From the NCBI GenBank assembly GCA_029260765.1, contig JAJDCP010000070.1, forward strand, positions 36,234-100,233: a DNA stretch of 64,000 bases, written 5' to 3'. The notes below the pieces were generated by a model. That model did no database searches. It saw only the letters and a list, made by a program, of their open reading frames with translations, and had not been told where the DNA came from. Of the stretch, positions 1 to 9,194 are shown in pieces (the stretch's first letter is position 1; the number at the start of each line of letters is the position of its first letter). The stretch is from Planctomycetota bacterium. GTDB lineage: Bacteria > Planctomycetota > J058 > JAJDCP01. Position numbers and translations under genes: made by a program.

Positions 1-1
1 G

Positions 2-3000
2 GCGGCGGTCGCCGAACCCCAGCCGACCACAACCCCCCCGACCGCCCCCAAACAACCGGCACGGCCGGCTGCGCCCGTCGTGGCTGCCAGCAAGGGTGAC
101 AAAGAGCTGCAAGAGCTCGAGAAGCTCGAGCGCGAGATCGACGGCCTGTTCCAGGAGATCAACCAGCTGGAGGGGCAGACCGCACCCGGCGAGCAGTCTC
201 CGGGGGCCACGCGTGCGCTCGCCGACCCCAGCGTGCAACCGAGTCCTGCACAGAAGTCGGCCGAGCAGAAAGCGGCGGCCCAGAAAGCTCTGCAGGCGGT
301 CGGTGCCGACAAGCCGGGGGTGGCTCGCGACGTCGCGAAGGCCGCGGCCCAACAACAGAACCCGGCCGGAGCTGCCAGCCAAGCAAGCCAGGCTGTCAAG
401 AAGGCCGCTACGCGCCAACCCGACGCCCAGGCCGGCGTGATCGCGGGGACAGTGCAGGCCGCCGCCGCCGGCAACACCGGCGCGGCCAAGTTGGTGCAGA
501 GGGGCGCCGACAAAGCCCAGCAGCAAGCAGCTGCCCAAAAGCAGCCAGCCCCCACAGCCTCCGACACGGCAGCCAAAGTCGCGGAGAAAGTCGCCAAGGC
601 GGCGGGCAAGGACCCCAAAGCTGCCGCGGCTGCCGCGGCGGGCGTCCGGGCTGCCCGCGATGCGACCCGCAAAGAGCCGGGCGCGGCCGACGCGATCGAG
701 AAACTCGAGCAACTCGCAGACCAGGAGATGCAAGCACTCGAGGCGGTTACAGGTAAGGTCCCGCCGGCCCAACCGGTCGCCAAGCCTGCGAAGATCGTCG
801 CCACCCAGCCCGTAGTGGCTCCGGCTCCGAAAGCGGCTCCCAAGCCCACGCCGCCTGCTGCCCACGCACAGGTCAAGGCACCGCAACCGAAGCCGGCCCC
901 GGTCCCGGCTCCCGCGCCCGCGGCGGCTGCGCCTCAGGGCACGGCTGATCCGGTCCTGGCCCTGGAGAAATCGGCGGACGCCGAGTTCCAGGACGTCATG
1001 CGGGCGGAACCCGCTGCCAGCAAGCCGCAGCCTTCGGCAACCGGCGCGGTCGCCCCCGTGGGGCCCCAGGCACCCGCTCCCGTGGCCCAGGTGGCTGCTC
1101 CGGCCGCCAAGAAACCCGCTCCGGCGGCCAAGCCGGCGCCGGCGGCCGCAGCAGATCCCGTCGAGCGCCTCGAAGCCGAAGCTGACCGTGAGTTCAAGGC
1201 GCTGAGCACGCAGGAGAAGCAGTTCGACAAGGCGCCGGCCAGCCCGATCCAGAACACGGGAGTCGTGGCCCCCAAGCCGTCGGCCCCAGCGCCCAAGCCT
1301 GTAGTGGCCAAGCCCACGGTGGTGCAGGCGGCTCCCGCTCCAGCCGCCAAACAAGACGATGTCGAGCGGCTCGAGCGTCTGGCAGACAAAGAGCTGAGCG
1401 AGATCGAGCAGCTCGAAAAGCAGAAAGCAGCCCCCGCCCCCGCCTCGGTTGGCGTGGTGGCGCCCACGAAGGTGCGGCCCCCGGCGGCAGCCAAACCTGC
1501 CAAGCCCATCGCTGCGGCCAAGCCTGCGCCAGGCGACGCCATCGAGCGCCTCGAGAAGCAAGCCGATCAGGAGATGCAGCAGCTCGACGTGGGTAGCGCC
1601 GCAGTGCCGAGTCCGGTGCGGGCCGTCAAGGTCAAGCCAGGCAACCTCGGCATCGCCGCGCCGGCTCCCAAGCCTGCGGCTCCCTTGGCTCCCGCGAAGA
1701 AGCCCGCCGCGGCCAAACCCGCGGGCCAGGATCCGATCGAGAAGCTCGAAAAGCTGGCAGACACCGAATTCCAACAGCTGGACAAACCTGCCGCGGCCGC
1801 GGCTGCGATCGCGGCTGCCAAGCCCGTGGCGGCGCCTGTTCGCCCTGTGGTGCCCAAGCCGAAACCAGGGCCCGCGCTGGTGGCTACGGCAGTCGCCGGG
1901 AAACCGGCCTCCCGGGCCGCCGACCCCATCGAACGCCTCGAGAAGCTCGCCGACAAAGAGATCCAGACTCTGGACACGGTAGCACCGGGCGCACGGGTCG
2001 CGCCGATCCGCATACGCGCGAAGGCCGTGACCCGGGCACCCCGCAAGCGCATCGCACGACTGCGTCCGAAGCGGCGGCCCGGGCGGGACCCGATCGAGCT
2101 CCTCGAGCAGAAAGCCGACAAAGAGCTGCAAGAGCTCAACAAGCCGTCCGCGAGTCTCAACCTGCGCATCACGCCGCGGCGTATCAAGCTGCGCCGCAGG
2201 ATCAGACCTCTGCGGATCCGAAAGCTCGCCCCGAAGCGGCGACCGCGGACCCGTGGCGCCGATCCAGTGGAGCGCTTGGAGAAACGGGCCGACAAAGAGT
2301 TCGCGGAGATCGCAGGCCCTGTCCCCCGTGGGGGTGGCGGAGCCGCCTTGCGTGTGCGCGCGGCGCGACCGCTGCGTCGCCTCATCCGGCGCCGGCCCCT
2401 GCGGATCCGGCCCGCGGCGCCACGTCCAGCCCGCGGCGCCGATGCCGTCGAACGGCTCGAGAAGCTGGCCGACCGCGCAATGCAGGCGATCACCAAGGCC
2501 GGGGTTCCCGCCGTACCTGCGGGCTTTGCGGCACACAGCTTGCCGCGCATCCGTCTGCCCCGGCGACGTGCCGGGCGCAGGCCGATCCGGCTTCCCAAAC
2601 CTCCACGTCCGCGCCGCCGCGACCCCATCGAGATGCTCGAGGCCCGCGCCGACAAAGAGCTGGCTGAGATCACGGGGATCCGTTCGGCAGTGGGTCCCCG
2701 CTTGAAGCTGAAGCTGCGGCCCCGCCGACGGCGCCGCATACGCTTCCCCAGGGCCCGCCGGATTCGACCGATCCGTCAGCGCCGCGGACAAGATCCTGTC
2801 GAGCGGCTGGAGAAGCTCGCCGACCGCGAGATGCGCGCCATCAACGGTCCGACGGCAACGCGCCGGCTGGGCCGGGCCCGCTTCGCCATCCGCCTGCCCC
2901 GCATCCGCATCCGGCGCCGCAGGCCGATCCGACCGCACAAGCCCGCACGGCCCCGGCGTGGGGTCGATCCCGTCGAGCGGCTCGAGAAGCTCGCTGACCG

Positions 3001-6000
3001 CGAGATGCAGGCAGTGCAGGCGCTCGGCGGCCGCAAGCCCAGCGTTCGCCTGGCGCTGCGTGGCGTCAGAATTCCTCGCCGCCGCGGACGTCGGCGGGTG
3101 CGCTTGTTCCGCAGGCTGCGTATGCCTCGGATCCGTCGCCGTCGTGATGCCGTCGAACGCCTCGAACAACTCGCCGACCGCGAGATGGCACAGCTCAACA
3201 AGGCCGGTGGCCCGCAGCTACGCCTGCAGATCGCCATCCGCAGGCCCGTCCGTCGTCCCCGTGCCCGCCCACGCCTCCGGATCCGGCCCCGCCGGGCGGG
3301 CCGGCGGGTCGATCCCGTCGAACGCCTCGAGAAACTCGCCGATCGAGAGATGGCACAGCTCACACGCAGGGGCGCACCACGCCGGGGAGGCTTCCGGTTC
3401 CGCATCAGGCTGCCGCGCCGTCGCCGCCACCTGCGCCTGTTCCGGAAACCACGCCGCGCCCCGCGCAGGGCCGACCCCATCGAGCGCCTTGAGAAACTCG
3501 CGGACCGCGAGATGCAGCAGCTGACACGCAAGGGCGCGCCGCGCGGCGGACACCACTTCCGGATCCGGTTGCCCCGCCGCCGTCGCCGGCTGCGCATGCT
3601 CCGCAGGCCGCGCCGCGCAGGCCGCAGGGCTGACCCCGTCGAGCGCCTCGAGAAGCTCGCCGACCGCGAGATGGCACAGCTGACGCGTAAGGTCATGCCC
3701 CGCCGCGGAGGCAGACTCCGCATCAAGTTCCCGCGCCGTCGCCGTCGCCTGCGCCTGTTCCGCGGGCCTCGCCGTGCGCAGCGCAGGTCCGACCCCATCG
3801 AGCGTCTCGAAAAGCTCGCTGACCGCGAGATGCAACAACTGCTACGCCGCGGCGCTCCGCGCGGAGGCAGACTCCGCATCAGGCTGCCTCGCCGCCGTCG
3901 TCGCTTGCGTCTGATCGCACGGCCCCGGCCAGCGGCACGCAGAGCTGACCCGGTCGAGCGCCTCGAGAAGCTCGCCGACCGCGCGATGGCACAGCTGACA
4001 CGCAAGGTCATGCCCCGCCGCGGCGGCCGACTCCGCATCAGGTTCCCGCGCCGCCGCCGTCGCCTGCGCCTGTTCCGCAGACCACGCCGCGCCGGCCGCA
4101 GGGCCGACCCCATCGAGCGCCTCGAGAAGCTCGCTGACCGCGAAATGCAGCAGCTGCAACGCCGCGGCGCCCCGCGCGCTGGCGGCCTCCGCATCCGCTT
4201 GCCCCGCCGCCGCCGCCGCCTTCGCCTGACCGCGCGCCCCCGGCCGGCAGCACGCAGAGCCGACCCGGTCGAGCGCCTCGAGAAGCTCGCCGACCGCGCG
4301 ATGGCGCAGCTGACACGCAAGGTCATGCCCCGCCGCGGTGGCCGACTCCGGATCAAATTCCCGCGCCGCCGCCGTCGCCTGCGTCTGTTCCGCAGACCAC
4401 GCCGCGCCGGCCGCAGGGCCGACCCCATCGAGCGCCTCGAGAAGCTCGCTGACCGCGAAATGCAGCAGCTGCAACGCCGAGGCGCCCCGCGCGCTGGCGG
4501 CCTGCGCATCCGTTTGCCTCGCCGTCGCCGTCGGCTGCGCCTGACCGCGCGCCCCAGGCCGGCAGCACGCAAAGCAGATCCCGTCGAGCGCCTCGAGAAG
4601 CTCGCCGACCGCGCGATGGCGCAGCTGACACGCAAGGTCATGCCCCGCCGCGGTGGCCGGCTCCGGATCAAGTTCCCGCGCCGCCGCCGTCGCCTGCGCC
4701 TGTTCCGCAGACCGCGCCGCGCCGGCCGCCGGGCTGATCCCATCGAACGCCTCGAGCAGCTCGCCGACCGCGAGATGCAACAACTCGACCGCAAGGACCT
4801 GCCCCGGATCGGGCTCCGCATCGCCAAGCCTCGGCGCCGGCGCCGTCCTCGCCTGATCGCGCGTCCCAGGCCGGCGAGCCGCAAAACCGACCCTGTCGAG
4901 CGCCTCGAGAAACTCGCTGACCGCGCGATGCAGCAGCTGACCCGCAAGGTCATGCCCCGCGGTGGCGGGCCGATCCGCATACGGCTGCCGCGCCGGCGTC
5001 GTCGCTTGCGGCTGTTCCGCAAGCCTCGCCGCGCCGGACGCAGGGCCGATCCCATCGAACGCTTGGAGAAGCAGGCCGACCGCGAGATGCGGGAAATTGC
5101 CGGTCTGGGGGGCGCAAACCAGCAGCGGAGGCCACGCCTGAAGGCGATCTTCAAGCGCCGTAGGCCGGCACCGCCTCCGGCACCGGCGCGCAAAGACAAA
5201 CGCCAGGACATCGTCGACCTGTTGGAAAGACGCGCCGACCGCGAAATGAAGGCACTCGGCAAGCCGCCGTCGCCGGCGCGCGAGCAGCTGCTGCTGCGGA
5301 TCCTGCGCAACCTGCGGCGTAAGCTCGCCAAGAAGAAGCTGAACATCGCCGACTCGGCCTTCAATCCCCAAGACTGGCAGAGCAATGTCAAGGGTAGTGG
5401 AAGGAGCTCGAGCCGCACGGAAGGGGGCTACCGTCGCCTGAGCTTGACGGTGGGACCTTACCAGAACATCGCCAACACGCACATCTTCAGGAAGGTCAGC
5501 TACAACCCGAAGACCCATGGTCCGATCACCGGCGCTCGCGTGAGCTATCGGATCCGCCGGGTCTTCACCAGCAACGCCGGTGCGACCCAGGTCTGCAAAG
5601 GCGTGGCCGTTGAACAGGATGGTAAGGTCCACACCGCCTACCTCGGCGTGTGCAGCACCACCAACTGGCAGCTGGTGTCCGGCGACCTGCTGAAGCTCTT
5701 CCCGAGAGTCAACTGGAAGAACGGCGGCCCGATCCGCTTCGGCTTCTACAACTCCTGCGCGACGACCTTCACGCCCTTCACCATCGACGGCGGCTACGAC
5801 GACTTCAAGGTGGCGCTGCAGCGTACGCCTCTGGCTCTTCCCAACCCGCGGGCCCTGCTGCAACTGCTCAAGGCCGCCGGGGGCAAGCAAGCCGGCAAGC
5901 CCAAGGCCGGCCTGGGAATCGCTGCGGGCAAGGGTGGCAAGCAGGCCAAAAAGATCCGGAAGCTGGAGAAACGTGCCGACAAACTGCTCAAGAAGTTGTT

Positions 6001-8401
6001 CGGCAAGAAGTTCGGATTGGGTAAACCTGCCGGCAAACCCCGCCCTGCGGGCAAAGACCCGATCGAGGCTCTCGAGCAGAAGGCCGACCGCGCAATGCAG
6101 GCGCTCGGCAAAGAAGCCAGGGCACCTCGTCTGCAGGCGCTTCGCATCCGGCCGCGCCGGCGCCGTCGGCCGCGCCCGATCAAGCTCATCCGCCCCAGGC
6201 TCGACGCCATCGAGCGGCTCGAGAAACGGGCCGACCGCGAAATGCAAGCGCTGCAGGCCATCGGCGGCCCCCGTGCCGGTGTCATTGCGCGGCCACTTCC
6301 ACGTCCCCGCCCCCGCCCGAAGCCGGTGGCTGTGGCGGCCCCTGCGAGCGGCAAAGCCGACCCCATCGAGAAGCTCGAGAAACGGGCCGACCGCGAGATG
6401 CGCGATCTCGACAAGGGACCCCGCATCGCGGGCATCTCGATCCGACCCGTACGCCGTCCTCGTCGCCGCCCGCGCATCCCGCGGATTCGCGTGCGCAAGC
6501 TCGATCCGATCCTGCGGCTCGAGAAGCTCGCGGACCGCGAATTGCGCGCGATCGAAGCCCTCGACAGGCCCAGACCGCGGCTCGCGCTGATCATCAAGGC
6601 GCTGACTCCGCGCCGCCGACGCCGGGTTCCGGCACCGCGTCGGGCAGACCGGCGGCAAGACTTCGTCGACATACTCGAACGGCGCGCCGACCGCGAGATG
6701 CAGTCACTGGGCAAGCCTGAGCCCATCGACGCGCAGCTGCGTGTGCTGCGTGTGCTGCGCAACCTGCGCCGCAAGCTCGCGGTGCCCAAGCTGGCTTTCG
6801 GTGACTCTGCCTTCAAGCCCAAGAACTGGAAGAGCAAGGTCCAGGGCACGGGCAAGAGCTGGAGTGGCACACAGGGGGGCTTCCGTCGTCTGAGTTTGAC
6901 CGTCGGCCGCTTCCAGTCGATCGCCAACTTCCACATCTTCAAGAAGGTCAGCTACAACCCGCGCGTTCATGGGCCGGTCACCAAGGCCCGCATGAGCTAC
7001 AAGATCCGTCGGGTGTTCACCAACAACCTGGGCGCCACGCAAGTCGCCAAGGGCCTGGTCGCCGAGCAGGATGGCAAGATCCACTCCCATCTGGTCGGAG
7101 TCTCGGTCAGCCCGAACTGGGAGAATGTCTCCGCAGACCTGTTGAAGGCCTTCCCCAGAATCAACTGGAAGAACGGCGGGCCCATCCGGTTCGGCTTCTA
7201 CAACTCCTGCTCGGCCTCGACGACTCCGTTCACGATCGACGGCGGCTACGACGACTTCAAAGTCGAGATCGCCCGCACGCCCCCTGTACTCCCCGATCCG
7301 CGCGCGTTGTTGATGCTGCTCAAGCTCGGCAAGAAACGTGGCAAAGGCGGGCAGAAGAAGCTGGGCTTCCGACCGCCAAAAAGGCATCCCCGGGAAGTGC
7401 GCGCTGACCGTCTGCTGCGCAAGCTCATGCGCAAGCTGCGCGCCGCGTTGCGCATTCCACGCAAGCTTCGCATCCGTGCACGAGCGCGCGCGGCGGCTCC
7501 CGATCCGATCGAACGGCTCGAGAGGCTGGCCGACCATGAGCTGCGCGAGACCTTCAAGGTGGGCGTGCCCACCCGCCTGCAGATCGCGCACATCCGACGG
7601 CCACGTCCACGAACACCACAGATCAAGCCGGCGCCGGCACGGCGCTTCGATGCCGTTGAGCGGCTGGAGAAGCTCGCCGACAAGGAGTTCCGCGACGTCC
7701 AGAAACCTCTGCCACGCACAGGTTTGCGTCTGCGCTTCGGCAAGCGCAAACGGCGGCGGCGCCGCCTGCTGGGCGGAATCCGCCGGCTCGCGGCCGATGG
7801 TGTCGAGCGCTTGGAGGCACAGGCCGAGAAAGACCTGCAGGATGCCTTCGGGGGCAGCAACGAGCTCGGTGTGTTCCGGGCCTTCTCTCCCCGTTCGATC
7901 CGTCGCACCGTCAGCCTTTTCAACTTCCCGCTGGCGCAGATGGGCCTGCGTAGCCTGCGCCCCACCGCGCGGCGGCTCGGCATCCTCACCCTGACGCGCG
8001 CCCTGCGGCGCGATCGTGGACTCGAGCTGGTCGATCGCCTCGAGCGTCTGGCCGAAGCCGAGTTGCAGAGTCTCGATCTGCAGCAGCCGCTACGCTCGTG
8101 GATCCCGCGCTTCATCCCCCGTCGCCGCCAAGCAGGAATCGCGATTGGGGCCGTCGAAGCTGCGATCTCGTACTCGAACGGGCGCGGCACGCCCAACGAA
8201 GAGATGTGGGGACGGCGCGTGGTGCTGGCCGCCGTGCGTCTCGCCTGCCTGCGCCAGGCGCGCAAAGACGGCGACGTCCAAGTGGCCAACCTGGCTGTCG
8301 ACGCCGAAGTCCGCTTTGCGCCGGGCCTGCGGGGCTACCGTGAAGCCGTGCGCAGGACCGCGCAGAAGATCGAGAGAGCCCTGGAAGAGTACCGCCGATA
8401 G
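2..8401 (+). CDS. Giant arginine-rich repeat protein, 5' end outside window
   Basis: The reading frame is open from the first bases of the window to TAG at 8399-8401, so the true start lies upstream; the GTG at 80 is only the first in-window start-like codon. The product is not recognised as a whole. It contains about 37 copies of a 17-residue motif of the type DPVERLEKLADREMQQL, probably an amphipathic helix, roughly every 50 residues. Up to about nt 1980 the linkers are Ala/Pro/Lys-rich; after that they are Arg-rich with runs such as PRRRRRLRLFRRPRR, giving a strongly basic protein. Two paralogous domains of about 160 residues (nt about 5341-5830 and 6790-7300) share motifs such as KVSYNP, NWKNGGPIRFGFYNSC and FTIDGGYDDFKV and look like all-beta LamG/jelly-roll domains; that fold is inference. 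The last 130 residues are non-repetitive and helical. A terminator follows at once. Function is unknown; a scaffold or polyanion-binding role is only a guess. Confidence 0.85.
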   Translation, partial: AAVAEPQPTTTPPTAPKQPARPAAPVVAASKGDKELQELEKLEREIDGLFQEINQLEGQTAPGEQSPGATRALADPSVQPSPAQKSAEQKAAAQKALQAVGADKPGVARDVAKAAAQQQNPAGAASQASQAVKKAATRQPDAQAGVIAGTVQAAAAGNTGAAKLVQRGADKAQQQAAAQKQPAPTASDTAAKVAEKVAKAAGKDPKAAAAAAAGVRAARDATRKEPGAADAIEKLEQLADQEMQALEAVTGKVPPAQPVAKPAKIVATQPVVAPAPKAAPKPTPPAAHAQVKAPQPKPAPVPAPAPAAAAPQGTADPVLALEKSADAEFQDVMRAEPAASKPQPSATGAVAPVGPQAPAPVAQVAAPAAKKPAPAAKPAPAAAADPVERLEAEADREFKALSTQEKQFDKAPASPIQNTGVVAPKPSAPAPKPVVAKPTVVQAAPAPAAKQDDVERLERLADKELSEIEQLEKQKAAPAPASVGVVAPTKVRPPAAAKPAKPIAAAKPAPGDAIERLEKQADQEMQQLDVGSAAVPSPVRAVKVKPGNLGIAAPAPKPAAPLAPAKKPAAAKPAGQDPIEKLEKLADTEFQQLDKPAAAAAAIAAAKPVAAPVRPVVPKPKPGPALVATAVAGKPASRAADPIERLEKLADKEIQTLDTVAPGARVAPIRIRAKAVTRAPRKRIARLRPKRRPGRDPIELLEQKADKELQELNKPSASLNLRITPRRIKLRRRIRPLRIRKLAPKRRPRTRGADPVERLEKRADKEFAEIAGPVPRGGGGAALRVRAARPLRRLIRRRPLRIRPAAPRPARGADAVERLEKLADRAMQAITKAGVPAVPAGFAAHSLPRIRLPRRRAGRRPIRLPKPPRPRRRDPIEMLEARADKELAEITGIRSAVGPRLKLKLRPRRRRRIRFPRARRIRPIRQRRGQDPVERLEKLADREMRAINGPTATRRLGRARFAIRLPRIRIRRRRPIRPHKPARPRRGVDPVERLEKLADREMQAVQALGGRKPSVRLALRGVRIPRRRGRRRVRLFRRLRMPRIRRRRDAVERLEQLADREMAQLNKAGGPQLRLQIAIRRPVRRPRARPRLRIRPRRAGRRVDPVERLEKLADREMAQLTRRGAPRRGGFRFRIRLPRRRRHLRLFRKPRRAPRRADPIERLEKLADREMQQLTRKGAPRGGHHFRIRLPRRRRRLRMLRRPRRAGRRADPVERLEKLADREMAQLTRKVMPRRGGRLRIKFPRRRRRLRLFRGPRRAQRRSDPIERLEKLADREMQQLLRRGAPRGGRLRIRLPRRRRRLRLIARPRPAARRADPVERLEKLADRAMAQLTRKVMPRRGGRLRIRFPRRRRRLRLFRRPRRAGRRADPIERLEKLADREMQQLQRRGAPRAGGLRIRLPRRRRRLRLTARPRPAARRADPVERLEKLADRAMAQLTRKVMPRRGGRLRIKFPRRRRRLRLFRRPRRAGRRADPIERLEKLADREMQQLQRRGAPRAGGLRIRLPRRRRRLRLTARPRPAARKADPVERLEKLADRAMAQLTRKVMPRRGGRLRIKFPRRRRRLRLFRRPRRAGRRADPIERLEQLADREMQQLDRKDLPRIGLRIAKPRRRRRPRLIARPRPASRKTDPVERLEKLADRAMQQLTRKVMPRGGGPIRIRLPRRRRRLRLFRKPRRAGRRADPIERLEKQADREMREIAGLGGANQQRRPRLKAIFKRRRPAPPPAPARKDKRQDIVDLLERRADREMKALGKPPSPAREQLLLRILRNLRRKLAKKKLNIADSAFNPQDWQSNVKGSGRSSSRTEGGYRRLSLTVGPYQNIANTHIFRKVSYNPKTHGPITGARVSYRIRRVFTSNAGATQVCKGVAVEQDGKVHTAYLGVCSTTNWQLVSGDLLKLFPRVNWKNGGPIRFGFYNSCATTFTPFTIDGGYDDFKVALQRTPLALPNPRALLQLLKAAGGKQAGKPKAGLGIAAGKGGKQAKKIRKLEKRADKLLKKLFGKKFGLGKPAGKPRPAGKDPIEALEQKADRAMQALGKEARAPRLQALRIRPRRRRRPRPIKLIRPRLDAIERLEKRADREMQALQAIGGPRAGVIARPLPRPRPRPKPVAVAAPASGKADPIEKLEKRADREMRDLDKGPRIAGISIRPVRRPRRRPRIPRIRVRKLDPILRLEKLADRELRAIEALDRPRPRLALIIKALTPRRRRRVPAPRRADRRQDFVDILERRADREMQSLGKPEPIDAQLRVLRVLRNLRRKLAVPKLAFGDSAFKPKNWKSKVQGTGKSWSGTQGGFRRLSLTVGRFQSIANFHIFKKVSYNPRVHGPVTKARMSYKIRRVFTNNLGATQVAKGLVAEQDGKIHSHLVGVSVSPNWENVSADLLKAFPRINWKNGGPIRFGFYNSCSASTTPFTIDGGYDDFKVEIARTPPVLPDPRALLMLLKLGKKRGKGGQKKLGFRPPKRHPREVRADRLLRKLMRKLRAALRIPRKLRIRARARAAAPDPIERLERLADHELRETFKVGVPTRLQIAHIRRPRPRTPQIKPAPARRFDAVERLEKLADKEFRDVQKPLPRTGLRLRFGKRKRRRRRLLGGIRRLAADGVERLEAQAEKDLQDAFGGSNELGVFRAFSPRSIRRTVSLFNFPLAQMGLRSLRPTARRLGILTLTRALRRDRGLELVDRLERLAEAELQSLDLQQPLRSWIPRFIPRRRQAGIAIGAVEAAISYSNGRGTPNEEMWGRRVVLAAVRLACLRQARKDGDVQVANLAVDAEVRFAPGLRGYREAVRRTAQKIERALEEYRR
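3646..4902 (+). repeat. 315-bp in-frame tandem repeat inside the giant gene
   Basis: The sequence CCTCGAGAAGCTCGC recurs at 3646, 3961, 4276 and 4591, exactly 315 bp apart, and a near copy follows at 4903, 312 bp on. Each 105-codon unit encodes two helical motifs and two different Arg-rich linkers, one ending PRRAGRRADPIERLE and the other PRPAARRADPVERLE. Near-identity at the DNA level marks recent unit duplication, unlike the diverged single motifs elsewhere in the gene. Confidence 0.85.
5341..5830 (+). other. Beta-type domain, copy 1, within the giant protein
   Basis: This roughly 160-residue insert interrupts the Arg-rich repeats and is much less basic. It begins near IADSAFNPQDW and ends near GGYDDFKVAL. 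Copy 2 at about 6790-7300 is alignable along its whole length. Two cysteines present here (in TQVCKG and LGVCST) are replaced in copy 2 by Ala and Ser, while the cysteine of YNSC is kept in both. A LamG or carbohydrate-binding jelly roll is the likeliest fold, but this was not tested. Confidence 0.6.
6790..7300 (+). other. Beta-type domain, copy 2, within the giant protein
   Basis: Paralogue of the domain at 5341-5830 in the same protein, sharing HIFKKVSYNP, KIRRVFTNN and NWKNGGPIRFGFYNSC. Each copy is preceded by the same module (a helical motif of the form VDLLERRADREM or VDILERRADREM, then LRVLRNLRRKLA or a close variant). The duplication therefore covered motif, spacer and domain together. 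Confidence 0.6.
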
Positions 8402-8411
8402 TCGTCCCAGC

Positions 8412-8458
8412 AAGCGGCCTCAGCCCGCCTGGTATCAGGCCTGAGGCCGCTTCTCTTT
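8412..8458 (+). terminator. Rho-independent-type terminator of the giant gene
   Basis: A perfect 12-bp inverted repeat (AAGCGGCCTCAG at 8412-8423, CTGAGGCCGCTT at 8441-8452) encloses a second perfect stem, GCCTG-GTAT-CAGGC, and is followed by a T-rich tail at 8451-8458. It starts 11 nt after the giant gene's stop codon. Confidence 0.85.
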
Positions 8459-8510
8459 GCGCCGGGACGCGCGCGGACGTAGACTCAAAGAATACCTCCG
8501 GAGGCTGGCG

Positions 8511-9194
8511 ATGCAAAAGAAGCGGCGCATCTACGATGGGCGAACCCGCAAGAAGGCGGTCTCTGTGGCTGTCACCCTCAAGTCGGTCAGCGACGCCGCA
8601 CGCAAACTGAAGATCCCCCGTTCGACCCTGCGAACCTGGGTCTCACGCGCTGATTTGCAGGGCAGCGCCGCGGACATGCGCCGCAGCGCCCTGTTCGACC
8701 AGAGCCAGGCCCCCGATGAAGATAGCCTGCGCAAACTCGGCTACTGTGCTGCCATCGCGCTGGCTCACCGCGTCGCGCACCGGTTTCTCAACGCCCGTGG
8801 ACAGCTCGACGGGGAGGCCGTGCAATCCGCGGTCATGGTCGCTTTGCAGCTCACCAAACACGTCGCCAGCAAGGGACTTCCACAAACCGCAGGGGCCGTG
8901 AAGAGAGCTCAGAAGATCTGCTATGCGGTCAGCAAAGCCGGCCAGAATGACTGCCAAGAAGAGGACTTCAAGGCCATCCAAGCCGCCATCTATGCGTCCG
9001 GAGCCGTCGGAGCCTCGGGCAGCCGTACCCCCAAGAAGGTGCACAGCATGGCAGCCCAGGTGGTGGCACTGGTTGAGGGCGACGGGCTGAAGCCGTTGTG
9101 GGACGATTTCTTCTGGCTGTTGGAAAAAAAGACGGACTACGCCGCCCCGGTGCCGGTGGAGTTCTTCAAGCTGCCGTTGTTGGCCCGCTCCTAG
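8511..9194 (+). CDS. Helix-turn-helix domain protein, 227 aa
   Basis: ATG at 8511 is chosen because GGAGG lies at 8500-8504, six bases upstream; the frame stays open to 8457 but without a ribosome site there. The first 50 residues are basic (QKKRRIYDGRTRKK) and contain a transposase/terminase-like helix-turn-helix, roughly SVSDAARKLKIPRSTLRTWV, so DNA binding is likely. The remaining 170 residues are mostly helical and not recognised; no transposase catalytic domain is visible. The gene lies between the terminator of the giant gene and the convergent sufT. It could regulate the giant gene or be a domesticated mobile-element protein; neither is shown by the sequence. Its stop overlaps the sufT stop on the opposite strand. 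Confidence 0.75.
   Translation: MQKKRRIYDGRTRKKAVSVAVTLKSVSDAARKLKIPRSTLRTWVSRADLQGSAADMRRSALFDQSQAPDEDSLRKLGYCAAIALAHRVAHRFLNARGQLDGEAVQSAVMVALQLTKHVASKGLPQTAGAVKRAQKICYAVSKAGQNDCQEEDFKAIQAAIYASGAVGASGSRTPKKVHSMAAQVVALVEGDGLKPLWDDFFWLLEKKTDYAAPVPVEFFKLPLLARS

Noticed and set aside
3646..4902. CRISPR array
   Set aside because: The repeat units are 315 bp, in frame and contiguous without unique spacers, so they are coding repeats.
2776..5418. Long minus-strand open frame of 880 codons opposite the giant repeat gene
   Set aside because: It mirrors the repetitive GC-rich coding strand, lacks a plausible start region, and its product is an Arg/Ser shadow of the repeats; the plus frame is the real gene.
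3842..6658. Minus-strand open frame of 938 codons opposite the giant repeat gene
   Set aside because: Stop-free only because of high GC and repeated sequence; its repeats have the same period as the sense repeats.
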